A DNA stretch of 64,000 nucleotides from Notospermus geniculatus (GCA_002633025.1 NMRB01000149.1:288665-352664); one strand, 5' to 3'; positions 1 through 12,799 are shown, counted from the first letter of the stretch. The notes: generated by a model not told the origin, from the sequence alone. Program-made: numbers and translations.

Positions 1-213
1 TTCGGTCCCTCCAAAAAATGTCCTGGGTCCATCCAATAAATCGAAAATAAGCCTGGCGAATAGGAAAAAACACCTTAATTTTCGGGCGGAAGCTATTTTC
101 GGTCCCTCCAAAAAATGTCCTGGGTCCATCCAATAAATCGAAAATAAGCCTGGCGAATAGGAAAAAACACCTTAATTTTCGGGCGGAAGCTATTTTCGGT
201 CCCTCCAAAAAAT
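1..213. repeat. 97-bp tandem repeat, about 2.2 copies
   Basis: The unit starting TTCGGTCCCTCCAAAAAAT begins at 1, 98 and 195, an exact 97-bp period. The third copy breaks off after about 19 bases. The array is cut by the window start, so the true copy number is unknown. No coding content is seen. Confidence 0.9.
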
Positions 214-1769
214 ATCCATGTCATCTCAATCTGCAAGAGCTCAAGTAAAACCCACTAGGCAGACGAGACGAAACACACTCCAGGCAGAGCTGATCTGCTC
301 AGTAAGATGCTCAGATGATCAAATTTGAGAAACCACGTGTCGGTCTGATCCAGTGCGACTTTGGCATCATAATCCGTCATTGGGCTTGTGAGTGTTGGCA
401 CACGTTCCTGACAAACATTCACGTCACTTCATCAAATCGGCGTAGCTGAGTTAAAGGGGCACTGTATTTCTTCCCTATCCCCATGGTTGAGGGAGACCTC
501 TATTGTCTACGTTGTGAAACTACCGTTTATCAACCTCGCTCCATGTAGAGTAACTCTCGTTCCCAGGGTATCCACACTGGGGCGAAAGGCAAAACTACAG
601 TACTGGTATTGGAGAAATGCCAGTGCCAGTGTCAGGTTTTGAACCAACCCTGACAACAGAGTTCGCTAGGGCTCTTGGGTTGGTTCAAAACCTGCCATTG
701 GCATTCGCAAATCGCCGCAATAGTGGCCCAGAAGACAAAACAGCAACATCATGAGTCTTTTTCCATTGAAGACTTTATTCTAGAGGACAAGAACTACACA
801 TGTTCCTGACAAACATTCACGTCGCTTCATCAAGAATGAAACCACACACTACAATTCATGGTGGTAATTTTTTTTTCAGTTATTAAAGGAATATATTATA
901 TAATCTGAAGGACGAAGTTAAATACACAAATAAATAAATAATGCAATTATATACAATAAGTGCAACAAGGACTGAGTAACTTTAAAATGTACCATCTTGA
1001 TGAACTATGGGGAGAACCGAGGTTTAAAATGACAGGGTACTAAAGCCCATTAATACAACATTTCTCATAATATCGTTGGACGCATAAACTGGAATACAAT
1101 ATTTGTTATCATAAAAGTCCTAACACCACGACCATACTACCACGATACTGTATTACATAGTGCTAAATCAGATGTGTACACATTCAGATCCTTTGGAATG
1201 TATTCTGTTCAACGTGTCCTGAACAGCAGACGCAAGAGAGATGTTTTGCAAAGCCCCTCATAGAAACTGAGAGTGTCTCAAATTCCGTCAGTGACCTGTG
1301 CTGTCTCTCATAATACTGAAAGGAAATAAACAAGTGGTAACTCCACCTGTCTGGAAGTTTTGAACTGTTGAGGGTCTTCAATCCTGGGTCATATATGAAT
1401 AAAGACTAGCACATGCTTTTACTTCAGATTTGTACAGCATTGCCTAGTGCATTTGTATAACAAAATTCAAGTAAAATCATTTACTAGTCTTTATTCATGA
1501 CCCATTGTCATGAATACAGCAAGAAGATGTTCAGCAGAAAATTTCCCAAACAAAACCAACTGTCTTTTGCCTGATAACCTGCAATCACCTGTCTGAACGA
1601 CCAGAGTGAATAGAATTGGCAGGAGTAGGAATCAGGTATTCATCTTCAAATTTGTCTTCCAATGGTAAAAAGCACTATCTCCACTCAAGATGAGAGGGGG
1701 TCAACTGGAATATTAGCCTCTCAACTGTGTCTTTTATAGTGTAACTACAACTAATATATCAATCGACCA
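214..1769. other. no recognised gene; one hairpin and one possible terminal exon
   Basis: I see no supported gene here. An imperfect hairpin lies at about 613-708, with arms around GGTTTTGAACCAACCC and its reverse complement. A weak candidate exon at 1184-1315 is listed separately. Confidence 0.5.
1184..1315 (-). other. possible terminal coding exon, unidentified
   Basis: On the minus strand a strong acceptor (TTTATTTCCTTTCAG) is followed by 43 open codons and a TGA at the low-coordinate end. The peptide starts YYERQHRSLTEFET and ends VEQNTFQRI. I do not recognise the family and see no matching upstream exons, so this may be chance. It would belong to a minus-strand gene downstream of ZSWIM8. 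Confidence 0.15.
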
Positions 1770-1928
1770 GGGCGTGGTTGCACAAAACTCACGATAGCGC
1801 TAACTTGGTGTTAGCGCTAACTTTATGTTAAGTGACGTAAAAATCCATTGTATTTATTTACGTCATTTAACATAAAGTTAGCGCTAACACCAAGTTAGCG
1901 CTAACATGAGTTTTGTGCAACCCAGCCC
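1770..1928. mobile_element. foldback MITE, Harbinger-like ends
   Basis: This is a near-perfect palindrome with about 70-nt arms and a roughly 16-nt loop. The ends read GGGCGTGGTTGCAC and GTGCAACCCAGCCC. Each arm contains two copies of TTAGCGCTAA. There is no coding capacity. The ends resemble the GGGC-type termini of the elements at 5465, 6361 and 44823. Confidence 0.75.
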
Positions 1929-2179
1929 AGTTCCCACACGGACCACCAGCAGACATCTCACCTCTTATCATTGGACTGTATTGATGAACATTTGCAACAG
2001 TGGGATGCTGTTTCATAAATGGAATTTCACCTGTTGTGTCGATTCCACCATTTCGATTTACATGTATGCTGAGGAGATCTTAAGACCTCCTTACCACTAC
2101 CAGTAATCTGAATGTGTACATTCCTTTCCTCAGAAACAAGTCCTGTATTACAATATCAGCATCAAGAACTGTATGCATC

Positions 2180-2580
2180 ACCAAAGGCAATGTTAAAGGT
2201 ACGTGTTCACCATTCTGGTGAGCTGTGGTAACACACACACACACATCACCAAAAGCAACATTAAAGGCAACTGTTCACCACTTTGGTGACTTGCGCTAAA
2301 GGGAAATATTTGCCACTTAAAGCGAATTGATATCAAAAAAATTTGATTTAGAAGTAGAATTTGAAAGGGGACGAATTTTCGAGAAAAAATGTAAACAAAC
2401 TTCTCCAGAATGTCAACAAAGAAATGATCGTGCATTCTGATTGGCTGAAATTTTGTGTTCACAAACACCAGCCATATGTAAATAAAATCCGCTATCAATT
2501 CGCTTCAAGTGACATGTCCTGGAAAAACAACATCACCACAGGCAATGTTAAAGGGAACTGTTCACCACATGGTGACTTGG
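2180..2580 (+). repeat. three dispersed copies of a ~45-bp motif
   Basis: The motif catcacca(a/c)aggcaatgtt, followed by AAAGG..CTGTTCACCA and GGTGA, occurs at about 2175-2222, 2244-2290 and 2530-2575. The spacing is unequal, so these are dispersed rather than strict tandem copies. The origin is unknown. Confidence 0.55.
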
Positions 2581-2955
2581 TACTATCTAAATACTCTTCT
2601 AGTTTTGATGCCCCTAGCTGATATTGTAACAAGGAGGATGAAGCATTATCTATTACAGACATAGCAGGGTGTAAACAATGGAAGCTATCTTCAAGCATCT
2701 TGACTCAAAATACTATTTGTTGCTATAGTTTCATCGAACAGGCCATGGGTGTTTATTTCTAATCAAATCCCAGGAGAAACCGGACTCATTTCCAGAGAAG
2801 TTCTGTTTTACTTTCCCCTCCTCTAGACATTTCCTTGCATTACATATTTTGCACATGACTGTTGCTTAGAAACAGGAAACTAAAGGACATGAGATAGGTG
2901 ACTGTCTGAAATACATTTTCACGTGGTATTGTTGGCCGGCGGGATTGTTGGTAAC

Positions 2956-3108
2956 CAGGGTTTCTGCCAGAAATTTGTTTTCAGGTAATAATTTCTTCAA
3001 AATCACCAAAAAACCCCATGAAATTAAAGAAAATGTCCCTTTTCTGTTCCTTTGAGGTACCGGTACTCACATATTACCCTGCCTGAGTACCCTCTGGCAG
3101 AAACACTG
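2956..3108. mobile_element. hAT-like MITE, CAGGG...CACTG ends (copy 1)
   Basis: The ends are CAGGGTTTCTGCCAGAA and TCTGGCAGAAACACTG. They are flanked by GTAAC and GTCAC, which match at 4 of 5 bases and suggest a 5-bp target duplication. The interior matches the element at 46076-46215. Confidence 0.7.
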
Positions 3109-3414
3109 GTCACACACTCACTGCATTCTTCTATAATACCCCCGTCACACTTAGTTCAAATCAGCAGGAATCAAGCAGAACCAGCCGGAATGGGAAAGTT
3201 TGCAAAATTCGAGCCGGATTTGGGAGAGCTTCGAAGGACACTTGGAATGCACCACAATAATTTCGAACATATCCAAGACATTCTGACAGACCACAGGAAT
3301 GGGCCGGAACATTAGGAATGCAGTCAGAATTTTTAGAATGCACTTCGATGAGATAGGTGACTGTCTGAAATACATTTTCACGTGGTATTGTTGGCCGGCG
3401 GGATTGTTGGTAAC

Positions 3415-3567
3415 CAGGGTTTCTGCCAGAAATTTGTTTTGAGGTAATAATTTCTTCAAAATCACCAAAAAAACCCATGAAATTAAAGAAAATGTCCCTT
3501 TTCTGTTCCTTTGAGGTACCGGTACTCACATATTACCCTGCCTGAGTACCCTCTGGTAGAAACACTG
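3415..3567. mobile_element. hAT-like MITE (copy 2, by tandem duplication)
   Basis: This is the same element as at 2956, copied by the 459-bp segmental duplication rather than by transposition. The left flank GTAAC and right flank GTCAC are preserved. Confidence 0.7.
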
Positions 3568-4265
3568 GTCACACACTCACTGCATTCTTCTATAATACCC
3601 CCGTCACACTTAGTTCAAATCAGCAGGAATCAAGCAGAACCAGCCGGAATGGGAAAGTTTGCAAAATTCGAGCCGGATTTGGGAGAGCTTCGAAGGACAC
3701 TTGGAATGCACCACAATAATTTCGAACATGTCCAAGACATTCTGACAGACCACAGGAATGGGCCGGAACATTAGGAATGCAGTCAGAATTTTTAGAATGC
3801 ACTTCGAATGTCCAGGAATGAACTACGAATTGTCATTCCAACGGCATTCCTACTCTTTCTGCCTCTAGTGGGAGGGGGTATAACATTGCTCTCTTTCCCT
3901 CGGGTAGAATTAAACATGCATGGCCTGGAATACATTAAGGATGAATGAAAAATACAATAATGAAAGAACAAACCTACACCAAACTAAGCGTTACGCCTCT
4001 ACCAGGTGAAGCAAAGATGTTTGAAACTTCAAGTTCAGCAGCTTCCAATGATATACCGGTGGTATCATGCAGATCTCCATTCAGCAAGTAAGCATGCATG
4101 TGCATGAAAGAAAATAAAATCACTTGGAAAGGATGTCCACATTATACCCAAGTATTCTAGGAGTCGTATCGAAAATTCACACGAATTCAAAGAAACCTAA
4201 CAGCAGAATCTGAAATAACAATCAAAATGCTCAGGGCAGACGTGTGTCCTTCTTTGAACAGATGT

Positions 4266-4474
4266 TTAACCCTTTCGTTACGTGGGACCCGGTCACCGGG
4301 TCATCCAAACCCCCATGAAATTTCCGTGGGACCCGGTCACCGGGTCACAGTTGTTTATTCAGTTTCTCTTCACTTCTTCATACAGTAAATCTTTGAGTAA
4401 AGGTCACAAAAAAACTAAAATGGCCTCTGTAAGCTGGAGCCTGGTGACCATACGTGTCAGTAACGAAGGGTTAA
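4266..4474. mobile_element. piggyBac-type MITE with TTAA target site
   Basis: The element is bounded by TTAA at 4266-4269 and 4471-4474, with inverted ends CCCTTTCGTTACGT and GTAACGAAGGG. A TTAA duplication next to CCCT ends is typical of the piggyBac superfamily. The interior holds two perfect 17-bp palindromes GACCCGGTCACCGGGTC at 4286-4302 and 4330-4346, spaced by 44 bp. There is no transposase. Confidence 0.85.
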
Positions 4475-4720
4475 GGCTTTTTATGATTCTAGGAATGATG
4501 ACCTAAGACTTTATAGTGAAAAGAATACAGAGTTGTAAGAAAACGTACCCGAAGTTTCAAAGATCATCGCATCTGTACAGCACTGAATACCTAAACAAGA
4601 TACCATATTCTTCACTTCGGAATGAAAACTGCATTGAAATGTTGACAAAAGTCATCCTTAGGTGGTTTCATTTAGAAGATATCCTTGTTAAGATGTCATA
4701 CACAACAATTTCCTGAATGG

Positions 4721-4911
4721 GATTGAAGTTGCGGACAACCTCCCCTAATGGACACATCTGCCAGGACAACACCTCCCTATTAAGGACACCAAAATTCAGT
4801 CCCAAATTAATCATTTGTATTCATTTCAACCTCTGTTGTAATCAGGACACCTCTCAATTCTGGACAGCATTTGTCAGTCCCGAAGGTGTCCTTGATAGAG
4901 AGGTTCGACTG
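4721..4911. mobile_element. TA-flanked MITE relic
   Basis: The right end reads, on the minus strand, CAGTCGAACCTCTCTATCAA and is followed by TA. The left end (around GGACAACCTCCCCTAATGG) is a decayed inverted copy. The interior contains several degenerate AGGACACC blocks. The open frame through it is not a gene. Confidence 0.55.
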
Positions 4912-5464
4912 TATAAATACAAACAGAGGAACTGGTCTGAGCAGACAACTCTGTTCGCAAAATCACTTACTACGTTCAATAGGACTTGCTCCGTTCAACA
5001 GGGATGAGCATTTTATCATGTGCATTGGATAAAAACTTCCCATGTGAAGAATATGATATCAAGGCCCTACAAAACTTATCTATGACACACACACTAGAAG
5101 ATATCTCTACCTTACATATGACTGATAAAAGACTATATTCAACATGCTAGAAAAATATATATGAATGAAAATGACCTCGTTTTCCCCGTTGTGTGGCAGC
5201 TGGCTGGGTTGCAGGTTCTATAAATGAAATATACAAAGGAAGTAATAAAAACATCAAGACAACATTCGCGTACTTATGACACTGAGATAAAACAGCGATA
5301 TTGTATGATCTGTCAATGTAGGGGGTCGTTAAGTCCATTTAGATGATCTTAATTGATAACTGAGCAGAAGAAGTTGTACTATCAACTGAGAAGAAATGTA
5401 CGCTGATCATGTCGACCTGTAAATCTACTCTCCTCATGCAACATGCGCTTCTCCTTGGATCTCT

Positions 5465-5672
5465 TAAGGGCAGTATGCATGAAACATCTTAAGTGCAAAA
5501 TTTCCCTTAAACTATTGTTCCAAACAAATGATAAGAGAAATTTTACACTTAGGATGTTTTGTGCATACGGCCCCTGGGGCTGTATGCACAAAATACCTTA
5601 AGTGTAAAATTTCCTTTACACAATTGTTCCAAACAAAAGATAAGGGAAATTTTACACTTGAAATGTTTTAAG
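5465..5672. mobile_element. two adjacent foldback elements, GGGC(C)GTATGCA ends
   Basis: Unit 1 (about 5468-5573) is a palindrome with ends GGGCAGTATGCATGAAACAT and ATGTTTTGTGCATACGGCCC. Unit 2 (about 5577-5672) starts GGGCTGTATGCACAAAATACC and has a truncated right end. Both contain TTAAGTG-AAAATTTCC stems. They are non-autonomous and Harbinger-like in end sequence. Confidence 0.7.
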
Positions 5673-5869
5673 CCCCTGTCTCATTGACATGGGAGAGTTT
5701 TCCTCTCAGCGGGTAATTCGCCGGTTGTTGATTTCCTTACAACTGATGCTGAACAATGACGCGATGACTGGCCAAAGTTCCCTATGGTTGAGTAGCCGAT
5801 AGAGAGCACACTCGCATGAGAAAACTCTCATCTCGGGAAGCCCCTTTACATGTACCGGTACCGGTACTT

Positions 5870-6042
5870 AAGGCGCTCCTCCACTTGACAGTTTTTTTGC
5901 AGAAGTTGGCTCACAATGGGCAATTCAACTGTGAGCAGTTGGTTTGTGTCATTGGTCTCAGCGTAAGCCGTAACAAACAATGGTTAAAATGCCCATTGTG
6001 AGCCAACTTCTGCAAGAAAACTGTCAAGTGGAGGAGCGCCTT
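5870..6042. mobile_element. foldback MITE with ~54-bp inverted ends
   Basis: The left arm starts AAGGCGCTCCTCCACTTGAC and the right arm ends GTCAAGTGGAGGAGCGCCTT. The arms match over about 54 bases with minor gaps and enclose about 65 bp. No coding sequence. Confidence 0.8.
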
Positions 6043-6360
6043 TTCCGTCTTTTTCAGTATCAATAAGTGTATCAAGATTATCAATAGTAACTGAATAATT
6101 TGCCAGTTTCCCTAGGAGGACACAGACCCACTACATTGCACAGATTCATTTCAACTGAAAGTGACATGCCAACCAGAACAACAACACTACTGAGCAACTG
6201 AAAACAAAATGGAAGATAAAAATAAATGAGGTATAAATGAGACCTGCTGCATTCAGGAAGCAGATTCTAACAGGCCGTCTTTCCCATTATCTTTGGGGTA
6301 ACTGAATGAGGACCACTGAATTCAGATGAATGAGACATTTTCAGCCCAAGCAGACACAAA

Positions 6361-6486
6361 GGGTCGTACTCATAAAGCAGTTCTATCGTTAGAACCGTCT
6401 TAGGCCGGTTCCAACTACAGTGATTGACCATACTTGGAACCGGCCTAAGACGGTTCTATGATAGAACCGCTTTATGAATACGACCC
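6361..6486. mobile_element. foldback MITE, GGGTCGTA ends
   Basis: The 52-nt arms begin GGGTCGTACTCATAAAGC and end GCTTTATGAATACGACCC, with about a 20-nt loop. AAA flanks both ends and could be a 3-bp target duplication, as in PIF/Harbinger elements, although that superfamily prefers TWA. Confidence 0.75.
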
Positions 6487-9259
6487 AAAGGGTCCTTGTT
6501 ACACATGTCCTAACCGTGATCAAACTGCGTCTGGGGCAAAAATGTGATAAGGGCCCAATTCCATATTTCCTACGGTAAAACAATTAACGAGAAAAAAAAA
6601 TTGTTGGGGATAGGAATACCTGTGTGTTTGATGGTCAATAATACATATTTCCATCTGAAGACCAAAAGTCATTAGTTACACTGCCACGAGATCTTATCCG
6701 TTGGTGAAGATTATTTTGTCAAAACGTTCAGTTGTATGACATTAGCTTGTACATACAGTGATACCACCCCTCCCAGTAAAAATTCGCCCTCAATGTGCCT
6801 AAAATACTGCTCAAATCCTAACCAGACAACCCAGTCAGCTGCCACAATCAAGACATGACTCTCTCTCCTTCCTCTCCATATAATAACTCTATTGAAAAAA
6901 GTACTCAACAAAAAGAAACGACTTAACAATTATAAGTATGAAATGATAAAGTGTCAAAAATCTGTAGTATAAAAATTGATATTATCTGGGTCACCATGAA
7001 ACTGTACTCATTCTCAATAGTCTTGATATATGTAAGTATTCCTCTTTTAATATATTTTTTTCATATTGCGCTAAAATATTCCATTTGACATTAGGCTAGT
7101 ATCTAAGTTATAGAATTATACGAAAAATATATATGTATACTAGCCAGATGATTTACTAACAGTGGTACGCTATGCATAGACCTTGTACGACCAATAGCCT
7201 AAGGAGTTACGTAGCTCAATTATAGTCCATTCACAATCAAAAGGCTCAGAAAGTAGTTCACTGGTACATAGGGAAATGTCCACACCTACTGGTATTAATA
7301 CCATAGGAAATGAGTTACATCTGGCTATTTGGAAATGAATGGACTATAGTGATTTTAATACTAGTGTTCTCACTATGGGCTTGTGCATCACTTACACACA
7401 ATACTCAAGTTAGGTGACCAGCAGACATACGAGAGTGCAGTGGAATTTATCAAGGCTGTAGGCCTATCAAAATGTTTAAATAGACAACGGCCCTGTAACC
7501 AACTCTTCTCACTACCAGAGACTTTTCTCTCAGAATTTTGGGCCCTGCAAGATTCTTCAGCCCTCTCAAATCTTCGAGTCTTTCCAGGTTTGTACCGGTA
7601 CGAAACGTGTGACTCAACCTCAAATATACCATCAATTACTAAACACCCCTTTGACAAATTTTCAAATCCTATTCCATCTGAGCACACTGAAAAAAAAACC
7701 CAATCGAATTTCACTAATTTTCAGAGATCATATCAGAATTCCATAGAATAATCAACTATCGAAAATAATTAATAAATCCCCAATTGCACAATTACACCAT
7801 TTTCTCATCATCACGACGAGTTTCATTGAGAGTTGATGTCTGTAGTAATGCAGAAAATTTCATGAGCTATTACAGATTAAATGAAAAATTTCAGCAGAAA
7901 ATGTTCACTTTTTAGGTCAACACATTCTACCATTATTATGAGCCTTTCCATGAGTATCAATTTAAAGTGACCAAGCCTTTGGATCTGCCCAACCTCAGGA
8001 CCATTATTTTGTTTCCATATGAATCCCACATCCTTCAGCAAAATGTGTGGTCTTGAATTTTCACTGAAAAGTATACTCTGCCCCAAAACTACTTGAAAGA
8101 AGACATAAAATTCACCCTAATAAGTTGGTCAATCCTAGAAAGGGGAACTTTTTCATTGCAGGATTCCTTCACAAGAATCCACAAAATGTTATGATACTGA
8201 AACAAGTTTTGATACATTCTTTACAAATGTAAACAAAGGACTGTATAAATGTAGTACAGTTAGATAACTGTACTACATACCGGTACTCAAACATCTGTTC
8301 AGGATTGTATGATGGGGGAGGGGGGTCGAGTCCAAAAGGGGGAGGATCCAAAGGCCTTGTTCCTTGAGCAATAAGACGGAGATGGTGAACAAAATATCTG
8401 CAGGATTACACTCAAGAAACTTAAAGATTACAGCACTGGAAGCGATCCCCACAAGGCCTGGAGTGGGATGGAGAAGAATACAAAGTCCCGCAAGTGAGCA
8501 GCCACAAACTCTGGCTAACAATCAAAGGCCCCGAACCACATTCAGAATTTCCTCAGCCATGTTGAAACCGTCACTGTGCTCCATGTGTGTAGTACATATA
8601 ACAAATTCCACAACACATTATGCACCAAGTGCAAATTTAGAAGCAAATCCTTCGACTATTGTAGTTCTAACTACCCAGTAGATTACCCCAAGTTCTGTGC
8701 TGTAAAAAAATATCCTCTGTGTCTCTCTGGCAGTGGCATAGGTACACATCAAGAAGCACTAAATCTTGGAAGTGACATTACAGACCTGGCCAAGCAGAAC
8801 TTGACAGGATAAACAAATATCGTATCAATTTTTACAGTGTTACCAACTTTTTGCCTTAAAGTCAAAACGACCCCCCCCCAGCCTTCTCCAGAAACACACA
8901 CAAGTTTAATTTGTCATCTTGTTTGTAAGGTGCACTGTAACTGCCCAACGGCCCTTTTTGAGGGACTCAAAAGAGGCTGCGCCACAAACTGAAGACGAAG
9001 TGAAGTGCATTCAATATACTCTTCAAGGAACTCTTAATACAAACAGTCATATATTACCAGGTTGAGCTGATGTTTTGGGAGTGCAACACTGTTTTCACCA
9101 TACTTTTCATAATATTTGTTAACACCAATCCAATTACAAACACAATACAAGCTAAACTCATTAGCTTTGAAGGCCTTTCTGAAGGCATGGACCATGACTG
9201 ATGCTGAAGCCAGTCTTGCATCAGATAGCTTTTCATGAGACTCCTGATACACAACTGAC
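6487..9259. other. no recognised gene
   Basis: I find no supported exon. A weak 13-bp inverted pair TATAGTCCATTCA/TGAATGGACTATA lies at about 7219 and 7339. Several open frames of 60-120 codons occur, but none has recognisable protein content or a convincing splice context. Confidence 0.5.
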
Positions 9260-9835
9260 ATCAAATTTGCATGACCAACACCTTTTCAAACCTGCTGTCA
9301 AAACTGACACCTTTTGGGTGATATCACTTGAGTGAATGACACCTTCTCGATGCCATTATTAGCTCCCATCTTTGCATGACCAACAACCTCATATCAATGA
9401 TGTCATTCTTGCATGACTAACACCTTTGCGATACTGATGTCATTCTTGCACGACTGACACCTTCACTATACTGATGTCATTCTTGCATGATGCTGACGTC
9501 ATTCTTGCATGACTGACACCTTCACATGTCATTCTTGCATGACTGACACCTTCACAATACTGATGTCATTCTTGCATGACTGACACCTTCACAATACTGA
9601 TGTCATTCTTGCATGACTGACATATTTGCGATACTGATGTCATTCTTGCATGACTGACATCTTTGCAATACTGATATCAATCTTGCATGACTGACACCAT
9701 CACAACAATGATGTCATTCTTGCATGACTGACACCTTTGCAGATATCATTCTTGCACACCGCTGACACCTTTGCAAAACTGATGTCATTCTTGTACGACT
9801 GACACCTTTGCAATTCTGATGTCACTTTTGGCTCA
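9260..9835 (+). repeat. 37-bp minisatellite
   Basis: More than ten degenerate direct copies of a 37-bp unit are present, typified by TGTCATTCTTGCATGACTGA followed by CACCTTTGCAATACTGA. Units drift in length and sequence with no unique spacers between them, so this is satellite-like and not a CRISPR array. The distal part is included in the 774-bp duplication. Confidence 0.85.
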
Positions 9836-11214
9836 ACTTTGAATGACTGAACCTTCATAAGTGAGCCAAATCCAACCTAACTCTTGATCACCTTGCCCAA
9901 GGTTTAATACATAAACCTGTTTCTAAAACCTCATGTACACGAACATGGTAATCCAGTTTCTAAACCTCATGTACAAAACATAGAATAATACGACAAATCT
10001 CCCTATCATTCTATGAAATGCACAAGCAGTCCCAAAGATTTAGAGAACAATTGAAAATTCAATATTTTTTGATGATTTTTAATTTCCATTATGTTCTTTT
10101 TATATTTTACGTTTTTTTTATATAGTATAAAAAGGATTAACAATAATCTGTACATCATGTTTCTGAAAATAGGTATATGATGTGCATTTACTATAAAATG
10201 ATCAATAGTTTGTGGTAAGACTCTGTCATGTACAGCACTCTGTACAAATGTACTCATGGGTGAATCAGAACAACTATACAAAACCCAGCCATACGGCTAA
10301 AAGAAAAGACCAACACAGAAGTTACCATTGAATGCTACAGACCATTTCATAGCAAATGCACTGGAGATAACAACAGTAAAATAGACTTCTCAGCGGAACT
10401 TAGGAGACATGGAAGAAAGGAACCTTTTAAGTTTGAAATCGATACTGATATCAATCTTGCATGACTGACACCATCACATCAATGATGTCATTCTTGCATG
10501 ACTGACACCTTTGCAGATATCATTCTTGCACACCGCTGACACCTTTGCAAAACTGATGTCATTCTTGTACGACTGACACCTTTGCAATTCTGATGTCACT
10601 TTTGGCTCAACTTTGAATGACTGAACCTTCATAAGTGAGCCAAATCCAAGCTAACTCTTGATCACCTTGCCCAAGGTTTAATACATAAACCTGTTTCTAA
10701 AACCTCATGTACACGAACATGGTAATCCAGTTTCTAAACCTCATGTGCAAAACATAGAATAATACGACAAATCTCCCTATCATTCTATGAAATGCACAAG
10801 CAGTCCCAAAGATTTAGAGAACAATTGAAAATTCAATATTTTTTGATGATTTTTAATTTCCATTATGTTCTTTTTATATTTGACGTTTTTTTTATATAGT
10901 ATAAAAAGGATTAACAATAATCTGTACATCATGTTTCTGAAAATAGGTATATGATGTGCATTTACTATAAAATGATCAACAGTTTGTGGTAAGACTCTGT
11001 CATGTACAGCACTCTGTACAAATGTACTCATGGGTGAATCAGAACAACTATACAAAACCCAGCCATACGGCTAAAAGAAAAGACCAACACAGAAGTTACC
11101 ATCGAATGCTACAGACCATTTCATAGCAAATGCACTGGAGATAACAACAGTAAAATAGACTTCTCAGCGGAACTTAGGAGACATGGAAGAAAGGAACCTT
11201 TTAAGTTTGAAATC
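9667..11214 (+). repeat. 774-bp tandem duplication, two copies
   Basis: Copy 1 is 9667-10440 and copy 2 is 10441-11214. They are nearly identical, including the distal minisatellite units and an AT-rich segment. The junction at 10440/10441 is exact. No gene is seen in either copy. Confidence 0.9.
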
Positions 11215-12220
11215 GTTAGAATTAAGTCCCCCCACCCCACCCTTGGTGCAATCCTGAAGATCATATTGACGGTCAGCTCTCTGAATGAAGACCGCATATC
11301 AGCGTTTTGCCAAAGACTTCATGTCTCACAGAGAGAACACCATTCACATACAAGTGCATTGCACTGGTACTTCACACATGCATGTGCATTGTACTGGTAC
11401 TACATGTCAGACATGCATTCTAATAGTACTTTGTATATAATTGTGCACTGTACCTGTACCTGTACTTCACATATACATGAGCATTGTACGAGTGCTATAC
11501 AGAACTGCACAGAGAAACAGACAAATCAAACCTCAGAAATGTACCTTTTAGACAAACAGAGAGTCGGTGAAACTCTCCCATGCACTATACCTCAGTCGAC
11601 CAAAACATTCAAATAAATCAAGGATCTTGTGAACAAATTTGGGAGTCAAGTTGTCTGATAAAAAAAGTTTTAATAACAGATAACCAAAATATTCAAAATA
11701 TAAACAAATTCATTTTCCAAATAAATAATTCATAATTCTGCAAGTTGATGATGCATAATGACTGAGAAGAATTTTGTGCTCTAATGACAACAATTCATCA
11801 GCCTGAACGTGCTGAGACCCCCCCCCCCCCCAAGAGGAATGTTTTTAAGAATCCCTTTGGCTGAAAATTCGCCATCGCCGTCAATATTCCATTCGCAATA
11901 TATTTGTTCAAATGCAAGGAATGGCAAAATTACATTGACATTTTCACCATGCTCTGTTCCTTGTAACTCATTAATGAATAATTAGTGAATTTCCCTGACT
12001 TCATCTACTGCATGCCCCGAAAAAGTTCCTCTACTTCCCACCTCAGGTTCAACATTCCATACTCTATTGACATTAACATCACCTAGAGTTAAATCAACAA
12101 TTTCCTTGCAGTAAATTACAAAGGATGTTGTTGCACTGCAAGAGGAACCTTTTCCGAACATACAATATACCTAAATCTCTTTTTTTCTTTATTTTTCTTC
12201 AAATATATACAAATTATTAA
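11215..12220. other. no recognised gene
   Basis: The segment holds a run of degenerate GTACTGGTAC-like words at about 11350-11500, a C homopolymer near 11818 and AT-rich sequence. I see no supported exon or RNA gene. Confidence 0.5.
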
Positions 12221-12665
12221 TACTTAAATGCAGCAGGTGGTAACGTAATGCTGATTTGATAAACACACCTCATCCATCAATAGCGAGAACTCTGAGGGAA
12301 AGCAAAAAGAACGGATGTTCCCTCAATATAGAGATGGCACACAAGGTGCTCTGAAAGAGCATTCCACAGAGTGGCCATCTCGTTATCTGATTTTCAATCC
12401 CTCCCCTCCCAAGGTCAGAGAAATCAGCACTGACCTTCTGACGACAAATATCCAAATATCTGTGCCATTCATCCCCACTGTTAAGGCGGGGTTAGACTTC
12501 TGTCTAGTGATGTCATTCGCTGTCACTAAGCGATGTCAGATGACGATGGACAACATCCCATGGCATCGCCCAACCGACAAACAACCAAGGAGTGTAAACC
12601 AGCTCAGTTTTGTCATCCGTAGTGTGACCCACCTTTATTTCTTGAGGCAAGTACACTAAACCAGC

Positions 12666-12799
12666 TAGGCTTCCTTTACATAGAAGTACATGGTATATGA
12701 AAACGCCGGTTAACAATAGCTTCACGGTCATGAATCCTCGGGAAGCCTTTGTTAACCGGTGTTTTCGTATATCGTATACTTCTATGTAAAGGAAGCCTA
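12666..12799. mobile_element. foldback MITE A (copy in duplicated segment)
   Basis: A palindrome with ends TAGGCTTCCTTTACATAGA and TCTATGTAAAGGAAGCCTA. The arms of about 50 nt include a GTTAACCGG block. The same element lies at 14232-14365, so it was present before the duplication. Confidence 0.75.

Larger units (their letters stand above)
2891..3807 (+). repeat. 459-bp tandem duplication, two copies
   Basis: The copies begin at 2891 and 3350 with GAGATAGGTGACTGTCTGAA and differ at only a few positions, so the duplication is recent. Each copy carries a hAT-like MITE (2956-3108 and 3415-3567). Both contain the same short open frame, which I regard as non-coding because it runs across the MITE boundary. 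Confidence 0.9.

Noticed and set aside
3052-3774. Twin 87-codon frames suggesting a duplicated gene
   Set aside because: They are identical only because of the 459-bp segmental duplication and begin inside a MITE.
7383-7751. 122-codon plus-strand open frame
   Set aside because: No domain, no splice context and a competing antisense frame; composition is like the surrounding intergenic DNA.
9260-9835. Direct repeats that could be read as a CRISPR array
   Set aside because: Repeat units are contiguous, degenerate and without unique spacers, and the genome is animal. It is a minisatellite.
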